From Ampullimonas aquatilis (GTDB taxonomy: Bacteria > Pseudomonadota > Gammaproteobacteria > Burkholderiales > Burkholderiaceae_D), in NCBI RefSeq assembly GCF_049675895.1, contig NZ_CP183834.1:3224001-3288000 (forward strand): 64,000 nucleotides of DNA. Direction: 5' to 3'. The notes below the pieces were generated by a model. It was not told the DNA's origin. It ran no database searches and saw only the letters and a program-made list of their open reading frames with translations. Positions 18,770 through 27,215 of the stretch are shown piece by piece. Each line of letters starts with the position of its first letter. Position 1 is the first letter of the stretch. A program made the translations under genes and the position numbers.

Positions 18770-19243
18770 ATGAAAGATCCTCACATCCTCATTCGCCAAG
18801 CCAGCCTCGAAGATCTGCACGAGATCGTGCCGCTCTTTGACGCTTACCGACAATTCTACGGACGTAGCAGCGATTGTGCTGCGGCCACGGTATTTTTGCG
18901 GGAACGCCTGTTTAAAAAGGATTCGCTGATCTTTGTCGCCCAGGACAACGCCGCCTTGCAGGCTGGCCGTCTGGTGGGTTTTGTACAGATTTATATCAGC
19001 CTGAGTTCAATTGGCCTCAAGCCTGCCTGGATTTTGAATGATTTGTACGTGTTGCCCAGCGTGCGCAGTCGCGGAGTCGGTTTTGCACTGGCCGAAGCTG
19101 CCAGCGCTCATGCGGTTGCCGAAAATATCAAGATCATGCGCGTCGTGGTGCAAAAGGACAATCCGGCAGCACGCAAGCTGTATGAAAAACTGGGTTATCA
19201 GCGTGACAACAAAAGCGATCATTACGCCTTGCATATTGGTTGA
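18770..19243 (+). CDS. GNAT family N-acetyltransferase
   Basis: 157 aa. Acetyl-CoA-dependent transferase of unknown acceptor. The fold is recognisable from the beta4 strand WILNDLYVLPSVRSRGVGFALAEAA (about residues 86-110), which holds the acetyl-CoA pyrophosphate loop R-S-R-G-V-G. The C-terminal VVQKDNPAARKLYEKLGYQRD is the GNAT motif B. No clear ribosome binding site precedes the ATG. It is transcribed alone. Confidence 0.9.
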   Translation: MKDPHILIRQASLEDLHEIVPLFDAYRQFYGRSSDCAAATVFLRERLFKKDSLIFVAQDNAALQAGRLVGFVQIYISLSSIGLKPAWILNDLYVLPSVRSRGVGFALAEAASAHAVAENIKIMRVVVQKDNPAARKLYEKLGYQRDNKSDHYALHIG

Positions 19244-19245
19244 CT

Positions 19246-19280
19246 GCAACGTCGTCAACACACAACCAGCCAGACGTTGC
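19246..19280. terminator. weak hairpin between convergent genes
   Basis: A perfect 8-bp inverted repeat, GCAACGTC/GACGTTGC, with a 19-nt loop lies just after the acetyltransferase stop and before the end of the convergent lipoprotein gene. There is no T-run, so it is a weak terminator at best. Confidence 0.35.
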
Positions 19281-19301
19281 CCGTTACCTCATTAAAACTC
19301 A

Positions 19302-19568
19302 TCAGTCCTTATTGGCTGGCTTGCCGCCTTCGCGCAATTTTTGCCGTTCGGCTTCGTATTGATCATAAGTGGGCCGTTTTTCCTTCTGCACCGGTCCGGT
19401 CTCGGGAATGCCATGATCGCGTCGGTATTGCTGCTGATACTGCTGATTGGTGTCATTCAAAATTTCGTAGCCCGCCTGGCTGGCACAGCCGGAAAGGCCA
19501 GCGATCAATAATAAGGCAGTCCATGCCAGGTTCTTGCGGGTTAATTTAAGACTGGGTGAGTACGTCAT
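19302..19568 (-). CDS. small lipoprotein
   Basis: 88 aa. A lipoprotein signal peptide (AWTALLLIAGLSGC, Cys about residue 28) is followed by a short, charged, Gln/Tyr-rich tail (NDTNQQYQQQYRRDH). No known domain is recognised. It would be anchored to the inner or outer membrane; the residue after Cys is Ala, which does not suggest inner-membrane retention. Convergent with the acetyltransferase gene. Confidence 0.68.
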   Translation of the reverse strand: MTYSPSLKLTRKNLAWTALLLIAGLSGCASQAGYEILNDTNQQYQQQYRRDHGIPETGPVQKEKRPTYDQYEAERQKLREGGKPANKD

Positions 19569-19676
19569 ATTTTACTAGTCAGAATTTAAAAATGAGAATT
19601 CAATGAATCGTGTTCATCGGTCGTTGCTTTATCCTGCTTCAATCCGGCAATAATCATTCTTGATGGTCATGAATGA

Positions 19677-20354
19677 TTACAATTTTTTCCAGAAACGATC
19701 GACTCTGGGCAACCAGTTATCCTTGATCGCTGCTGACACCAAAATCCGATCAGCCCGACCAATCAGCAATTCACGCGGCACCAGACCAAAGTAACGCGAG
19801 TCGGCGCTATTGTCACGGTTATCGCCCAGCATCAAATATTGATCCGCTGGCAATGTCACCGGATCAAAATCATCACGTGCATTGACACGCTCCAACCATT
19901 GCACGCTATGCACCACACCACCTAAATCTTCTGTCGCACGATGCGCCATCACCACTTGCCCTTGGCCATAAGGCTCTGGCATTTGGGCACCGGCCTCATA
20001 GGCTACCGGTTCACCATTGATGATCAGACGCTTGCTGCGCATTGCAATCACATCACCCGGCAAACCGATAACGCGCTTCACCAGCCGAACATGGTCGGCG
20101 GGCGAATTGAAAGTAACGACATCACCGCGCTGCGGCTCACCCAAACGCGCGACAGTCAAATGCGTCAAAGGCAGTTTGAGGTCATAAGCCAAGCGATTGA
20201 TGAAAATCACATCGCCTTCCAGAATGGTCGGGCGCATGGAACCCGTTGGCACCGGATTCCAATCGGCCACAGCTGTGCGAAACAGACCCATGCACAGCAG
20301 TAAAGCGATAAAGACTCGGTTATCTTTTAAAAACTGGCGCAGCTTTTTCCACAT
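19677..20354 (-). CDS. lepB: signal peptidase I
   Basis: 225 aa from the ATG at 20354, which has a strong AAGGAGAG site. A single N-terminal membrane anchor (VFIALLLCMGLFRTAVADW) is followed by PVPTGSMRPTI with the nucleophile Ser, VRLVKRVIGLPGD with the general-base Lys, and the C-terminal box YLMLGDNRDNSADSRYFG. Cleaves Sec/Tat signal peptides on the periplasmic side. It is shorter than the two-anchor E. coli LepB and is not next to lepA or rnc. It may therefore be a second signal peptidase; I cannot tell from the window. Confidence 0.92.
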   Translation of the reverse strand: MWKKLRQFLKDNRVFIALLLCMGLFRTAVADWNPVPTGSMRPTILEGDVIFINRLAYDLKLPLTHLTVARLGEPQRGDVVTFNSPADHVRLVKRVIGLPGDVIAMRSKRLIINGEPVAYEAGAQMPEPYGQGQVVMAHRATEDLGGVVHSVQWLERVNARDDFDPVTLPADQYLMLGDNRDNSADSRYFGLVPRELLIGRADRILVSAAIKDNWLPRVDRFWKKL

Positions 20355-20437
20355 GATTTCTCTCCTTGGCAAACTGTGTATTCGGACAAAGTCTCAGCGA
20401 AATTGGTTCAAACGATATTCATTCAAATCACATCGGT

Positions 20438-20806
20438 TCAAACCGGCTTGAGTTTGAACATACCCTTGCCCGGCTTGTCGTTGTTGCCACCACTGCTTGC
20501 GGCAGTACCTTGTCCAAAGGACAGCATGCGCTGCAACGCCGCCACATATTCCTGCAAGGCATTTCGACCAGTTTCGGTCAGCATGAACACCGTTTGCGGG
20601 CGACCAATGCCGGACTCTTCGCTGCTTTCCTTGCGCACTTCCACATAGTCCACGGCAATCAGCTTTTTGATATGCGAATCCAGATTGCCATCAGACACAG
20701 CCAACTCACGCTTGAGTTCTGAAAAGGTTGCCTCGCCCGAACCTGCCAGGTAGGCGGCAATTTGCGTGCGCAGTGGTTGGTGCAAAGTAGGATCAAGCGT
20801 TTCCAT
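20438..20806 (-). CDS. winged-helix transcriptional regulator (HTH_34 type)
   Basis: 122 aa from METLDPTLHQPLR. One winged-helix domain: FSELKRELAVSDGNLDSHIKKLIAVDYVEVRKE is the helix-turn-helix and first wing strand, and GRPQTVFMLTETGRNALQEY the second wing and helix. This is the short MarR-like type often encoded beside membrane proteins. It is the last gene of a three-gene unit. The promoter of that unit carries two 17-bp palindromes that I take as its operator. No metal-binding Cys cluster is seen. Confidence 0.85.
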   Translation of the reverse strand: METLDPTLHQPLRTQIAAYLAGSGEATFSELKRELAVSDGNLDSHIKKLIAVDYVEVRKESSEESGIGRPQTVFMLTETGRNALQEYVAALQRMLSFGQGTAASSGGNNDKPGKGMFKLKPV

Positions 20807-20844
20807 AACGATTGCTCTAAAAAATAATGACATTCATCTGGAGA

Positions 20845-20884
20845 GGCAATCATCTCACCACAAAGTTGAGTGATGATGATTGCC
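20845..20884. other. intercistronic hairpin
   Basis: A perfect 10-bp inverted repeat, GGCAATCATC/GATGATTGCC, with a 20-nt loop that can itself pair partly (ATCAC/GTGGT). It lies between the lipoprotein gene and the regulator gene of one operon. There is no T-run after it on the minus strand, so it may set mRNA stability rather than end transcription. Confidence 0.55.
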
Positions 20885-20893
20885 CTGCCAGTC

Positions 20894-21310
20894 CTATTTG
20901 AGATTGAACTCTGCAGCCAGGCTACCCTTGCTGACTGAATCAAAAGTACGGCCATCGGGCCCATAGCCGGGCAGTGTGATCACAAACTTGCTGTCCAATA
21001 TTTTTTTGCTGAAATCCCAATGCTTGCCATCAAAACTGGCCATATCCTGATAAACATAAAAATCACGTTTCAGTTTAGGCAAGAGCTGAGCTTGGGTTGG
21101 CTCAGTCAGTAAAGTACCGGTAACACTCGCATTGACGGGCAAGGGCGTACCCGCAGGATAGAGCAGCACATAATCGGGCACCTGCGCTGTTTCGCCATAA
21201 CGCACCACCGGCTTGCTGCTCAGCGTGGCATCATTGAGGGGTGCCATACCGGCACAGCCAGCCAGCGTACCGGCAAGCATTAAAGTGAATAAGTGAGTCG
21301 TGGTCAACAT
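20894..21310 (-). CDS. hypothetical lipoprotein
   Basis: 138 aa from the ATG at 21310, preceded by TAGGAGCTATC. The signal peptide ends in a lipobox LAGC (TLMLAGTLAGCAGM, Cys about residue 19). The rest is a small soluble domain with VVRYGETAQVPDYVLLYPAGTPLPV and FVITLPGYGPDGRTFD; I do not recognise it. It sits between a membrane-protein gene and the regulator gene on one strand and is probably in the same operon. Confidence 0.7.
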   Translation of the reverse strand: MLTTTHLFTLMLAGTLAGCAGMAPLNDATLSSKPVVRYGETAQVPDYVLLYPAGTPLPVNASVTGTLLTEPTQAQLLPKLKRDFYVYQDMASFDGKHWDFSKKILDSKFVITLPGYGPDGRTFDSVSKGSLAAEFNLK

Positions 21311-21407
21311 GATAGCTCCTAGGTTAATAACCATTTGCTAGAGCGGCCGCAATGCATATGGGGGTTAAAAAATCAAAATTCAAATAAATATGTAGCTGAT
21401 GAAATAC

Positions 21408-22466
21408 TCAATTGGGTCGAATATCAGCATCCATACGCGCCTTGATGACTGGGCCGCCTTCCGGCGTTAATTCGCCACGAATCCAGGGAATATGCAGGGT
21501 GGCACTACCCAATACCGGATGCCAGCCCTGACCATCCAGCCGGAACTCTCCCGTTGGTTTGCCATCGAACAACATGAAGGTCATCGGCCTGGCCAGCTTG
21601 AAGCGCAAAGACTGCGCCCCGTTTTCAAAAAGATTGCCTGAGAGCATGAAATCGATTGGCACCTCGCTGCCCGCAGGCAGTTGCACGCTGTAAAACCCCT
21701 GCCAGACAATATGATTGTTCGCCTCAGCCTGTCTGGCCTGAAACTGTTCCAATGTGAGCGCAATCGCATCTGCATGAGCATCTTTTTGTCCTAGAAGATG
21801 CATGGCCCAAGGCAAGGCCAAGACTGCGAGTAGCCAGCCGAGCATTTGCAACAAGCGCTGCCAGGCATGCGTCTGCATACCTTTATCAGGCATGAAGGCC
21901 AACAGCGGTAAACCCATTCCAAAGATTGAAGCTGCGACCCATTTGGTATCACGATAAGGCAACCCCATGACAATGGTGGCGACCGCCATGACGATCATCA
22001 ACACACCACACCACTCCAGCAATTCATCCGAAAACAGACCATGAATGTACAGACCCATACCCAGCGCAATCACCCAGACTGCATTAACGATCAAATTACC
22101 GCCAAAGAAAAACGCCGAGAAGGTAAATAGCGTGGCCATGCCAATCAAGAGCCACCAGACCTTGATGATTTGCCGATGCACAAACGACCAGATTTCATCA
22201 CGCTCACGTTTGACCTTGCGGGTCAGATGCCAATCGGCAAACCCAATCGCACCCAAACTCGTCAGCAATAAAAGCAGCCAGGCAAAAGCGCGTTGATGCA
22301 GATCTGGAAATTGCTCATTGGTGAGAATATGTTCACTGCTCGCCATCAAGCCACCAGAGGCCAGGCCCCACAAAATCAGGCTATGGCGCTCCATGCGCAA
22401 ATTACGCTGCCCCGAAGCCAGCATGGCGTGAATGGCATTGAGCTGTTGAGAAGCAAGCTGATTCAT
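21408..22466 (-). CDS. multi-pass inner membrane protein, unknown
   Basis: 352 aa. After a soluble N-terminal helix (residues 1-27) come about six hydrophobic helices up to residue 225 (LILWGLASGGLMAS, FAWLLLLLTSLGAIGFA, WLLIGMATLFTFSAFFF, AVWVIALGMGLYIHGLF, CGVLMIVMAVATIVMGL, LGWLLAVLALPWAMHLL). A periplasmic C-terminal domain of about 120 residues follows. No family is recognised. It is the first gene of the unit ending in the winged-helix regulator, so its expression is probably what that regulator controls. Confidence 0.72.
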   Translation of the reverse strand: MNQLASQQLNAIHAMLASGQRNLRMERHSLILWGLASGGLMASSEHILTNEQFPDLHQRAFAWLLLLLTSLGAIGFADWHLTRKVKRERDEIWSFVHRQIIKVWWLLIGMATLFTFSAFFFGGNLIVNAVWVIALGMGLYIHGLFSDELLEWCGVLMIVMAVATIVMGLPYRDTKWVAASIFGMGLPLLAFMPDKGMQTHAWQRLLQMLGWLLAVLALPWAMHLLGQKDAHADAIALTLEQFQARQAEANNHIVWQGFYSVQLPAGSEVPIDFMLSGNLFENGAQSLRFKLARPMTFMLFDGKPTGEFRLDGQGWHPVLGSATLHIPWIRGELTPEGGPVIKARMDADIRPN

Positions 22467-22615
22467 GATGGATCAAATAGCCAATAATTAAAAATTAAAC
22501 AGAATATCCAGGCAAAAACTGCATGAATGCACGTCAGCAAAATCGCCAGCACCAATCAGGCAATATCAGCTTGAGAATAAAGTGACACAACTTTCAATAG
22601 CAAATCACACCAATC

Positions 22616-22654
22616 ACTCTGTAAAACAAAGTTTATTACTCTGCAAAACAAAGT
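22616..22654. promoter_or_regulatory. tandem operators of the winged-helix regulator operon
   Basis: Two 17-bp imperfect palindromes, ACTCTGTAAAACAAAGT (22616-22632) and ACTCTGCAAAACAAAGT (22638-22654), have centres 22 bp apart (two DNA turns). They differ at one base. They flank and cover the -10 region of a minus-strand promoter, as expected for repression by the regulator encoded at the end of the operon. Confidence 0.75.
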
Positions 22655-22659
22655 GTCAA
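22632..22659 (-). promoter_or_regulatory. sigma70 promoter of the membrane protein/lipoprotein/regulator operon
   Basis: On the minus strand, a perfect -35 TTGACA (22654-22659) is followed after 15-16 nt by TAATAA/AATAAA (22632-22638). The spacer is exactly the second operator palindrome. The promoter directs transcription toward the membrane-protein gene starting at 22466. Confidence 0.65.
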
Positions 22660-22768
22660 GTGTTTTTACCAAAATGGTTGGTTACGGCGATGACCGATCG
22701 CCCTTGATTTGCCGGCTGGATGATAAATAACCCCGTATTTAACATGCGTCGGCCAGCTCAACATGGGT

Positions 22769-23542
22769 TCATTGCGGACAGTTGGTCGTGATAAAGCCGA
22801 CCCTTGAGCCGGGATCGCCAGTACTGATGATTGGTTGCACTTGACTACGCACACAATAAGTCGCCCCACCAGCATGCACGCGCGTCATCACCGCGCCATT
22901 GGCCAGCGGCACTTCTTCCAGCCGCGTGATGGCCAGTCCGGCATCGGCAAACGCCTTTTCAAGACGATTCATGTTATGCGCCTGACCAAGTAAATCATTG
23001 AGTCGCTTGGGTTGGGACTCGCGCAACCTGCGATCCACACTGGCCGCGCTGGCACGAGCTTGCTGGATTAAATCGGAGCCGTTTACGATGCCACTTGGCA
23101 AAGCCGATGATTCATCGGATTGCATGATTTTGCGATTGCCAACTGCGCTGCCAGATAAAGTATTGGCAACCGATTCTGTTGGTGGCTTGGCGATGGCCTG
23201 CCCGGTTGATTGCGTTGCCAGGGATTGGATGGTCTGGCTTGAGCGCGGTATTTGAAATGGCTGTGCTGGCTTTTTGGCAGACTTATCAGCATCCAGGCCA
23301 TTGACTAATGCCCGCGCATGCCGATCGGCCGTATCAGGCCCGGACTCTGGTTTTGGTACACCGGAAAGATTCAGCATACGCACTTGGATTGCCTTTTGCA
23401 TACCAGCGTATGGCCTGACAGGCTTCCAGGCAACTTGCTGAAACAAGAATCCAATCAATCCATGCATGGACAACACAGCAAGCGATACCAGGATGGCTCG
23501 CTTGAAAGGCCAATAATTAAAATCCAATGTTACGCCCAGCAC
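22769..23542 (-). CDS. hypothetical protein with N-terminal membrane anchor
   Basis: 257 aa. One N-terminal hydrophobic helix (FKRAILVSLAVLSMHGLIGFLF, about residues 12-33) follows a short cytosolic start. Then come a Pro/Ser/Lys-rich linker and a C-terminal periplasmic domain ending in GATYCVRSQVQPI and FITTNCPQ, with two Cys that could pair. The layout resembles TonB-like or energiser-linked proteins, but no domain is recognised. The start appears to be GTG. A 17-bp palindrome like those of the neighbouring operon lies about 80 bp upstream. Confidence 0.65.
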   Translation of the reverse strand: MLGVTLDFNYWPFKRAILVSLAVLSMHGLIGFLFQQVAWKPVRPYAGMQKAIQVRMLNLSGVPKPESGPDTADRHARALVNGLDADKSAKKPAQPFQIPRSSQTIQSLATQSTGQAIAKPPTESVANTLSGSAVGNRKIMQSDESSALPSGIVNGSDLIQQARASAASVDRRLRESQPKRLNDLLGQAHNMNRLEKAFADAGLAITRLEEVPLANGAVMTRVHAGGATYCVRSQVQPIISTGDPGSRVGFITTNCPQ

Positions 23543-23623
23543 CGCATCATCCCGTTCATTTAAGCCAACACCTCAACCACTCATACAGCATGGTCAAACA
23601 AGATATTTGAAGACGGATAGCTT

Positions 23624-23640
23624 ACTCTGAAATACAGAGC
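23624..23640. promoter_or_regulatory. third winged-helix-type operator
   Basis: ACTCTGAAATACAGAGC has the same ACTCTG-N5-CARAGY layout as the two operators at 22616-22654. On the minus strand it lies between a TTGCTC (-35-like) and TATCCG (-10-like) pair spaced by 17 nt, upstream of the 257-aa gene. This suggests co-regulation. Confidence 0.55.
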
Positions 23641-23738
23641 AATGGCAATGATGGGCCGTTAATGTGAGTGCTATAGGCGCTGATAGCCTATGCCCGTTAA
23701 GGATGGGCGATGCTTGGCGGCAGTAAAACGAAATACAA

Positions 23739-23777
23739 AAGTGGCGAGCCGACCATTCAACCAATCACTCGCCACTT
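23739..23777 (-). terminator. terminator after DUF779 gene
   Basis: The 10-bp stem AAGTGGCGAG/CTCGCCACTT with a 19-nt loop is followed on the minus strand by TTGTATTTCG. It begins 9 bp after the DUF779 stop codon. Confidence 0.65.
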
Positions 23778-23785
23778 GCCAAACC

Positions 23786-24169
23786 TTAATCAACCGTCAA
23801 ACCGACGGGTGCTTCTGCGACCAGTGCCGCCCATTCCTCATCAGTAAACAGGCGTGAACGGGTAATGAAACCGCGGCCATCCGGTGCAGTCAAGGAAAAG
23901 GTTTCGTTGCCGCCAAAGTGCAGGTCAATGATCAATTGCGTGTGTTTCCAGTATTCGTACTGAGACTCGGTAATGTAGAACGGCACGCCAGCAATATCAC
24001 CAAGCATGATGTCATTGGGGCCAATCAGAAATTCTTTGGTGGTGAAGCACATCGGCGTGCTGCCATCGCAGCAGCCGCCCGATTGGTGAAACAGCAGATC
24101 GCCTTCGCGGGCTTTGAGTTCTTTGACTGCGTTAATACAGTCTTCAGTGGCTATCACGCGCTGTACCAT
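23786..24169 (-). CDS. DUF779 domain protein
   Basis: 127 aa from MVQRVIATE, with GAGGAGAT before the ATG at 24169. The family block FHQSGGCCDGSTPMC (about residues 28-42) carries three Cys that could bind a metal. FYITESQYEYWKHTQLIIDL follows. DUF779 genes usually sit beside an NAD-dependent aldehyde dehydrogenase; here no such gene is within reach, so it is an orphan copy. The biochemical role is unknown. Confidence 0.87.
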   Translation of the reverse strand: MVQRVIATEDCINAVKELKAREGDLLFHQSGGCCDGSTPMCFTTKEFLIGPNDIMLGDIAGVPFYITESQYEYWKHTQLIIDLHFGGNETFSLTAPDGRGFITRSRLFTDEEWAALVAEAPVGLTVD

Positions 24170-24396
24170 TTTTATCTCCTCGTTTTTCAATCCATGTTGA
24201 TTTGATCACCTTGGCAAACCCTTGGCAGATCCTGCGTAGATCATTACGCGCCGTCATCAGGCCGGGTTTGCTCAACGCCATGTGCCAATCATAGATCAAG
24301 CACGTAAAATCTGTTTACCAACAGTCCAGTATTATTATCCAATCATCCAAATCACCTGATTACAAGCCACCACGGCTGCTAACCCATTTTGCCATC

Positions 24397-25035
24397 ATGA
24401 CTTTGCACACCTGGTTACTTTATACACTGGCCGTTTTCATGCTGACCATGACGCCTGGACCCACCGTCTTGATGTGCATGACCAATGCGGTAAACCACGG
24501 CGCTCGTCGTACTTTTTTTGCAGCCATCGGCAGCATCACGGGTGTGCTCGCCATCATGAGCTGTTCGGCAATTGGCCTGGTGGCGGTGCTGGCTTCATCG
24601 GCAGCATTGTTTCAGGCCATCAAATGGTTGGGTGTTGCTTACCTGTTTTATCTGGGCCTCAGCACGTTTCTTTCGGGCACCACCCGCTTTGGCTTGCCCA
24701 CGGCAGTCACGCCAAACACCAGCCGCACAACCTTGTATACGAAAGGTCTGCTGGTTGGCATCAGCAATCCCAAGGCACTGTTGTTTTTTACGGCATTCTT
24801 GCCACAATTCATTGACCCGACAGCTGCGCAGTTACCGCAGCTTTTGATTTTGGGTGCCACCTTTGTCTGTCTGGAATTAGGCTGGCTGATGTTTTATGCC
24901 AGCTTTGCTGCACAAATTTCACCCTGGCTGCGCAATACCGGGCGGGCGCGCCTGTTCAACCGTGTGTCGGGACTGACCTTTATGCTGGCCAGCGTGGTAC
25001 TCACGACACTCCAGCGGGCGGTCAGAGAAAACTAG
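24397..25035 (+). CDS. LysE/RhtB family amino-acid exporter
   Basis: 212 aa, about six membrane helices. Proton-driven efflux of amino acids or related metabolites. The family opening TPGPTVLMCMTNAVNHGARR (about residues 19-38) and GISNPKALLFFTAFLPQFIDP (about 122-142) are the two LysE/RhtB signatures. The substrate is not predictable. No ribosome binding site is evident before the ATG. The next gene starts 269 bp downstream, so it is probably monocistronic. Confidence 0.9.
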   Translation: MTLHTWLLYTLAVFMLTMTPGPTVLMCMTNAVNHGARRTFFAAIGSITGVLAIMSCSAIGLVAVLASSAALFQAIKWLGVAYLFYLGLSTFLSGTTRFGLPTAVTPNTSRTTLYTKGLLVGISNPKALLFFTAFLPQFIDPTAAQLPQLLILGATFVCLELGWLMFYASFAAQISPWLRNTGRARLFNRVSGLTFMLASVVLTTLQRAVREN

Positions 25036-25207
25036 AAACCAGCACTAAAAGTTGAACGCTGAACCGGAAAGTACAGCCAAACCATCCACGCCACAGGGTG
25101 GCACTCTGCAACACCATTCACATAACGATTCGCGCCACAATTCACGACAGCAAACCACACAGCGGCGTAAAACCCGTTACAGTGCGCGTATGATGTCGTA
25201 TCGCAAT

Positions 25208-25282
25208 AAATATACTTCCATCCAGTAAAAAAATAGCCCTTTAATTTATGCACTTAAGACACCATATATTTGCGTATACCCC
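25208..25282 (+). repeat. dispersed 74-bp element, copy C
   Basis: AAATATACTTCC opens the copy, GTA is at positions 18-20, then A-rich, GCACTTAAG at exactly 43-51, and TATACCCCC near 68. It ends 22 bp before the start codon of the ABC exporter gene, so it would lie in that gene's promoter or 5' leader. Confidence 0.85.
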
Positions 25283-25304
25283 CTTTATTTAGTAAAAATC
25301 GCCC

Positions 25305-27158
25305 ATGAATCGCTTTGCCGCCCTGAAACATCTGCTGCCCTTTTGCCGCCCTTATGCCGGGCGCTTTTTGCTGGCTTTCATCTTTTTATGTATCGCGGCA
25401 ACGGCAACCCTATCGGTGCCGTATGCATTCAAAAATCTGATCGACTTTGGTTTCAGCAAGGCGCAAGGTGGCAATGCACAGGCCATCAACACCTACTTTT
25501 TAGGGCTGTTTGGGATTGCCGTGGTGCTGGCGGTGTTTACTGCCGCCCGCTTTTATATGGTGAGCTGGCTGGGCGAGCGCGTCACCGCCGATCTGCGCCG
25601 CGCGGTGTATGCGAGCATGCTGCGCCAGAGTCCGCAATTTTTTGAAACCACACAAACCGGCGAAGTCTTATCCCGCCTGACCACCGACACCACACTGGTA
25701 CAAACCGTAGTGGGTACGAGCATTTCGATGGGACTGCGCAATTTATTTTTATTTGTGGGCGGGCTGGCTATGTTGGTGATCACCAATCCGCATGCCACGC
25801 TGATCATCCTGTTGATCATTGCTTTGGTAGTGATTCCCATCGTCCTGTTTGGTCGCCGTGTGCGCAAGCTGTCACGTGCCTCGCAAGACCGGATTGCCGA
25901 TACCAGCTCGACTGCCAGCGAAGTGCTCAACGCCATGCCAATTGTGCAAGCCTTCACCAATGAAAAGCTGGAAGACCAGCGCTATTCACTGGCCGTCAAC
26001 AATGCTTTTGATACCGCCATCCTGCGCAATAAAATGCGCTCCATCCTCACGGCGATTGTCATCACCATCGTCTTTGGTGGCGCAGTGTATGGCCTGTGGC
26101 TCGGTGCACGGGCGGTCAACGAAGGCAGCATGACGGCTGGCTTGTTGTCCCAATCCATTTTGTATGTGGCCATTGTGGCCGGCTCAGTCGCCGCCTTGTC
26201 AGAAGTGATTGGTGACATCTTGCGTGCCGCTGGCGCGACTGAACGACTGCTCGAACTCTATACCGCCGAGCCGCATATCAAAGAAATTGGCGAACAAAGT
26301 GACACCCATAACCGGATGAAGCGCGATGTAGCCAGCAACAAAGCCATTGCCTGTGCCATCAGCCTCGAAGACGTACTGTTTCACTACCCATCCCGCCAGG
26401 CCACGGCGGCATTGGATCATGTCAGCCTGACCATTCAACCCGGCCAGACGGTCGCCATTGTGGGTCCATCGGGTGCGGGCAAGACGACGCTCTTTCAACT
26501 GCTGCTACGTTTTTATGATCCGCAGCAAGGTCGGGTGCTGATCAACGGCCAGGACATTCGTGAGTTGCCGCTGCACACCCTGCGTGAGCAAATTGCCATC
26601 GTGCCGCAAGACACCGTCGTGTTTTCGGCTAATGCCATGGAAAACATCCGTTATGGCCGCCCCACCGCCAGCGATGCCGAGGTCATCGCCGCCGCCCAGG
26701 CTGCGCAAGCCGATGGCTTTATCAGCGCCCTGCCCGAGGGCTATCACACCTTTTTGGGCGAACGCGGCGTGCGCTTGTCGGGTGGCCAGAAACAGCGCAT
26801 TGCCATCGCCCGCGCCATCTTGAAAGACGCGCCCTTGTTATTGCTCGATGAAGCCACCAGCGCGCTGGATACTGAATCGGAACAGGCGGTGCAAAAAGCC
26901 ATTGAATCGGCCATCGGCTTAACCAGCAATATCAACCTGACGGCGCAGCCCGCCGCTAGCAACCGCACACAAAATACGGCGACTACCACTACGCAGCGCA
27001 CCACCCTCATCATTGCGCATCGTTTATCCACCGTGCAAAGCGCCGACTGGATTTATGTTTTGGATGGCGGCCAGATTGTGGAATCGGGCACGCCCAAACA
27101 ATTACTCAATGAAGGTGGCCTGTACGCCAGACTCGCGCAGATGCAGGTGCAGGCTTGA
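25305..27158 (+). CDS. ABC exporter, fused membrane/ATPase (MsbA/BmrA-like)
   Basis: 617 aa half-transporter that should act as a homodimer. The N-terminal six-helix domain covers residues 15-310. The ATPase domain has Walker A IVGPSGAGKTTL (about 385), Q-loop IAIVPQDTVVF, signature VRLSGGQKQRIAIARA (about 490), Walker B LLLLDEATSALD, and the H-loop in LIIAHRLSTV. Two oddities: about 15 extra residues (NRMKRDVASNKAIAC) join the two domains, and about 28 extra Thr/Asn/Ala-rich residues sit between the D-loop and the H-loop. The substrate is unknown. No ribosome binding site is visible. Confidence 0.92.
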   Translation: MNRFAALKHLLPFCRPYAGRFLLAFIFLCIAATATLSVPYAFKNLIDFGFSKAQGGNAQAINTYFLGLFGIAVVLAVFTAARFYMVSWLGERVTADLRRAVYASMLRQSPQFFETTQTGEVLSRLTTDTTLVQTVVGTSISMGLRNLFLFVGGLAMLVITNPHATLIILLIIALVVIPIVLFGRRVRKLSRASQDRIADTSSTASEVLNAMPIVQAFTNEKLEDQRYSLAVNNAFDTAILRNKMRSILTAIVITIVFGGAVYGLWLGARAVNEGSMTAGLLSQSILYVAIVAGSVAALSEVIGDILRAAGATERLLELYTAEPHIKEIGEQSDTHNRMKRDVASNKAIACAISLEDVLFHYPSRQATAALDHVSLTIQPGQTVAIVGPSGAGKTTLFQLLLRFYDPQQGRVLINGQDIRELPLHTLREQIAIVPQDTVVFSANAMENIRYGRPTASDAEVIAAAQAAQADGFISALPEGYHTFLGERGVRLSGGQKQRIAIARAILKDAPLLLLDEATSALDTESEQAVQKAIESAIGLTSNINLTAQPAASNRTQNTATTTTQRTTLIIAHRLSTVQSADWIYVLDGGQIVESGTPKQLLNEGGLYARLAQMQVQA

Positions 27159-27215
27159 GGTGAATAAAAGAGTTGAACTGCCTAGCCGATATGGACGTGG
27201 AGGGAAGGCAAACCC

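Larger units (their letters stand above)
22467..22768. other. intergenic region with the winged-helix operon promoter
   Basis: 302 bp without a gene between the membrane-protein gene and the 257-aa gene. It contains the -35/-10 pair and two operators described separately. The stretch 22467-22610 would be a long 5' leader of about 145 nt; I see no obvious structure in it. Confidence 0.55.
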
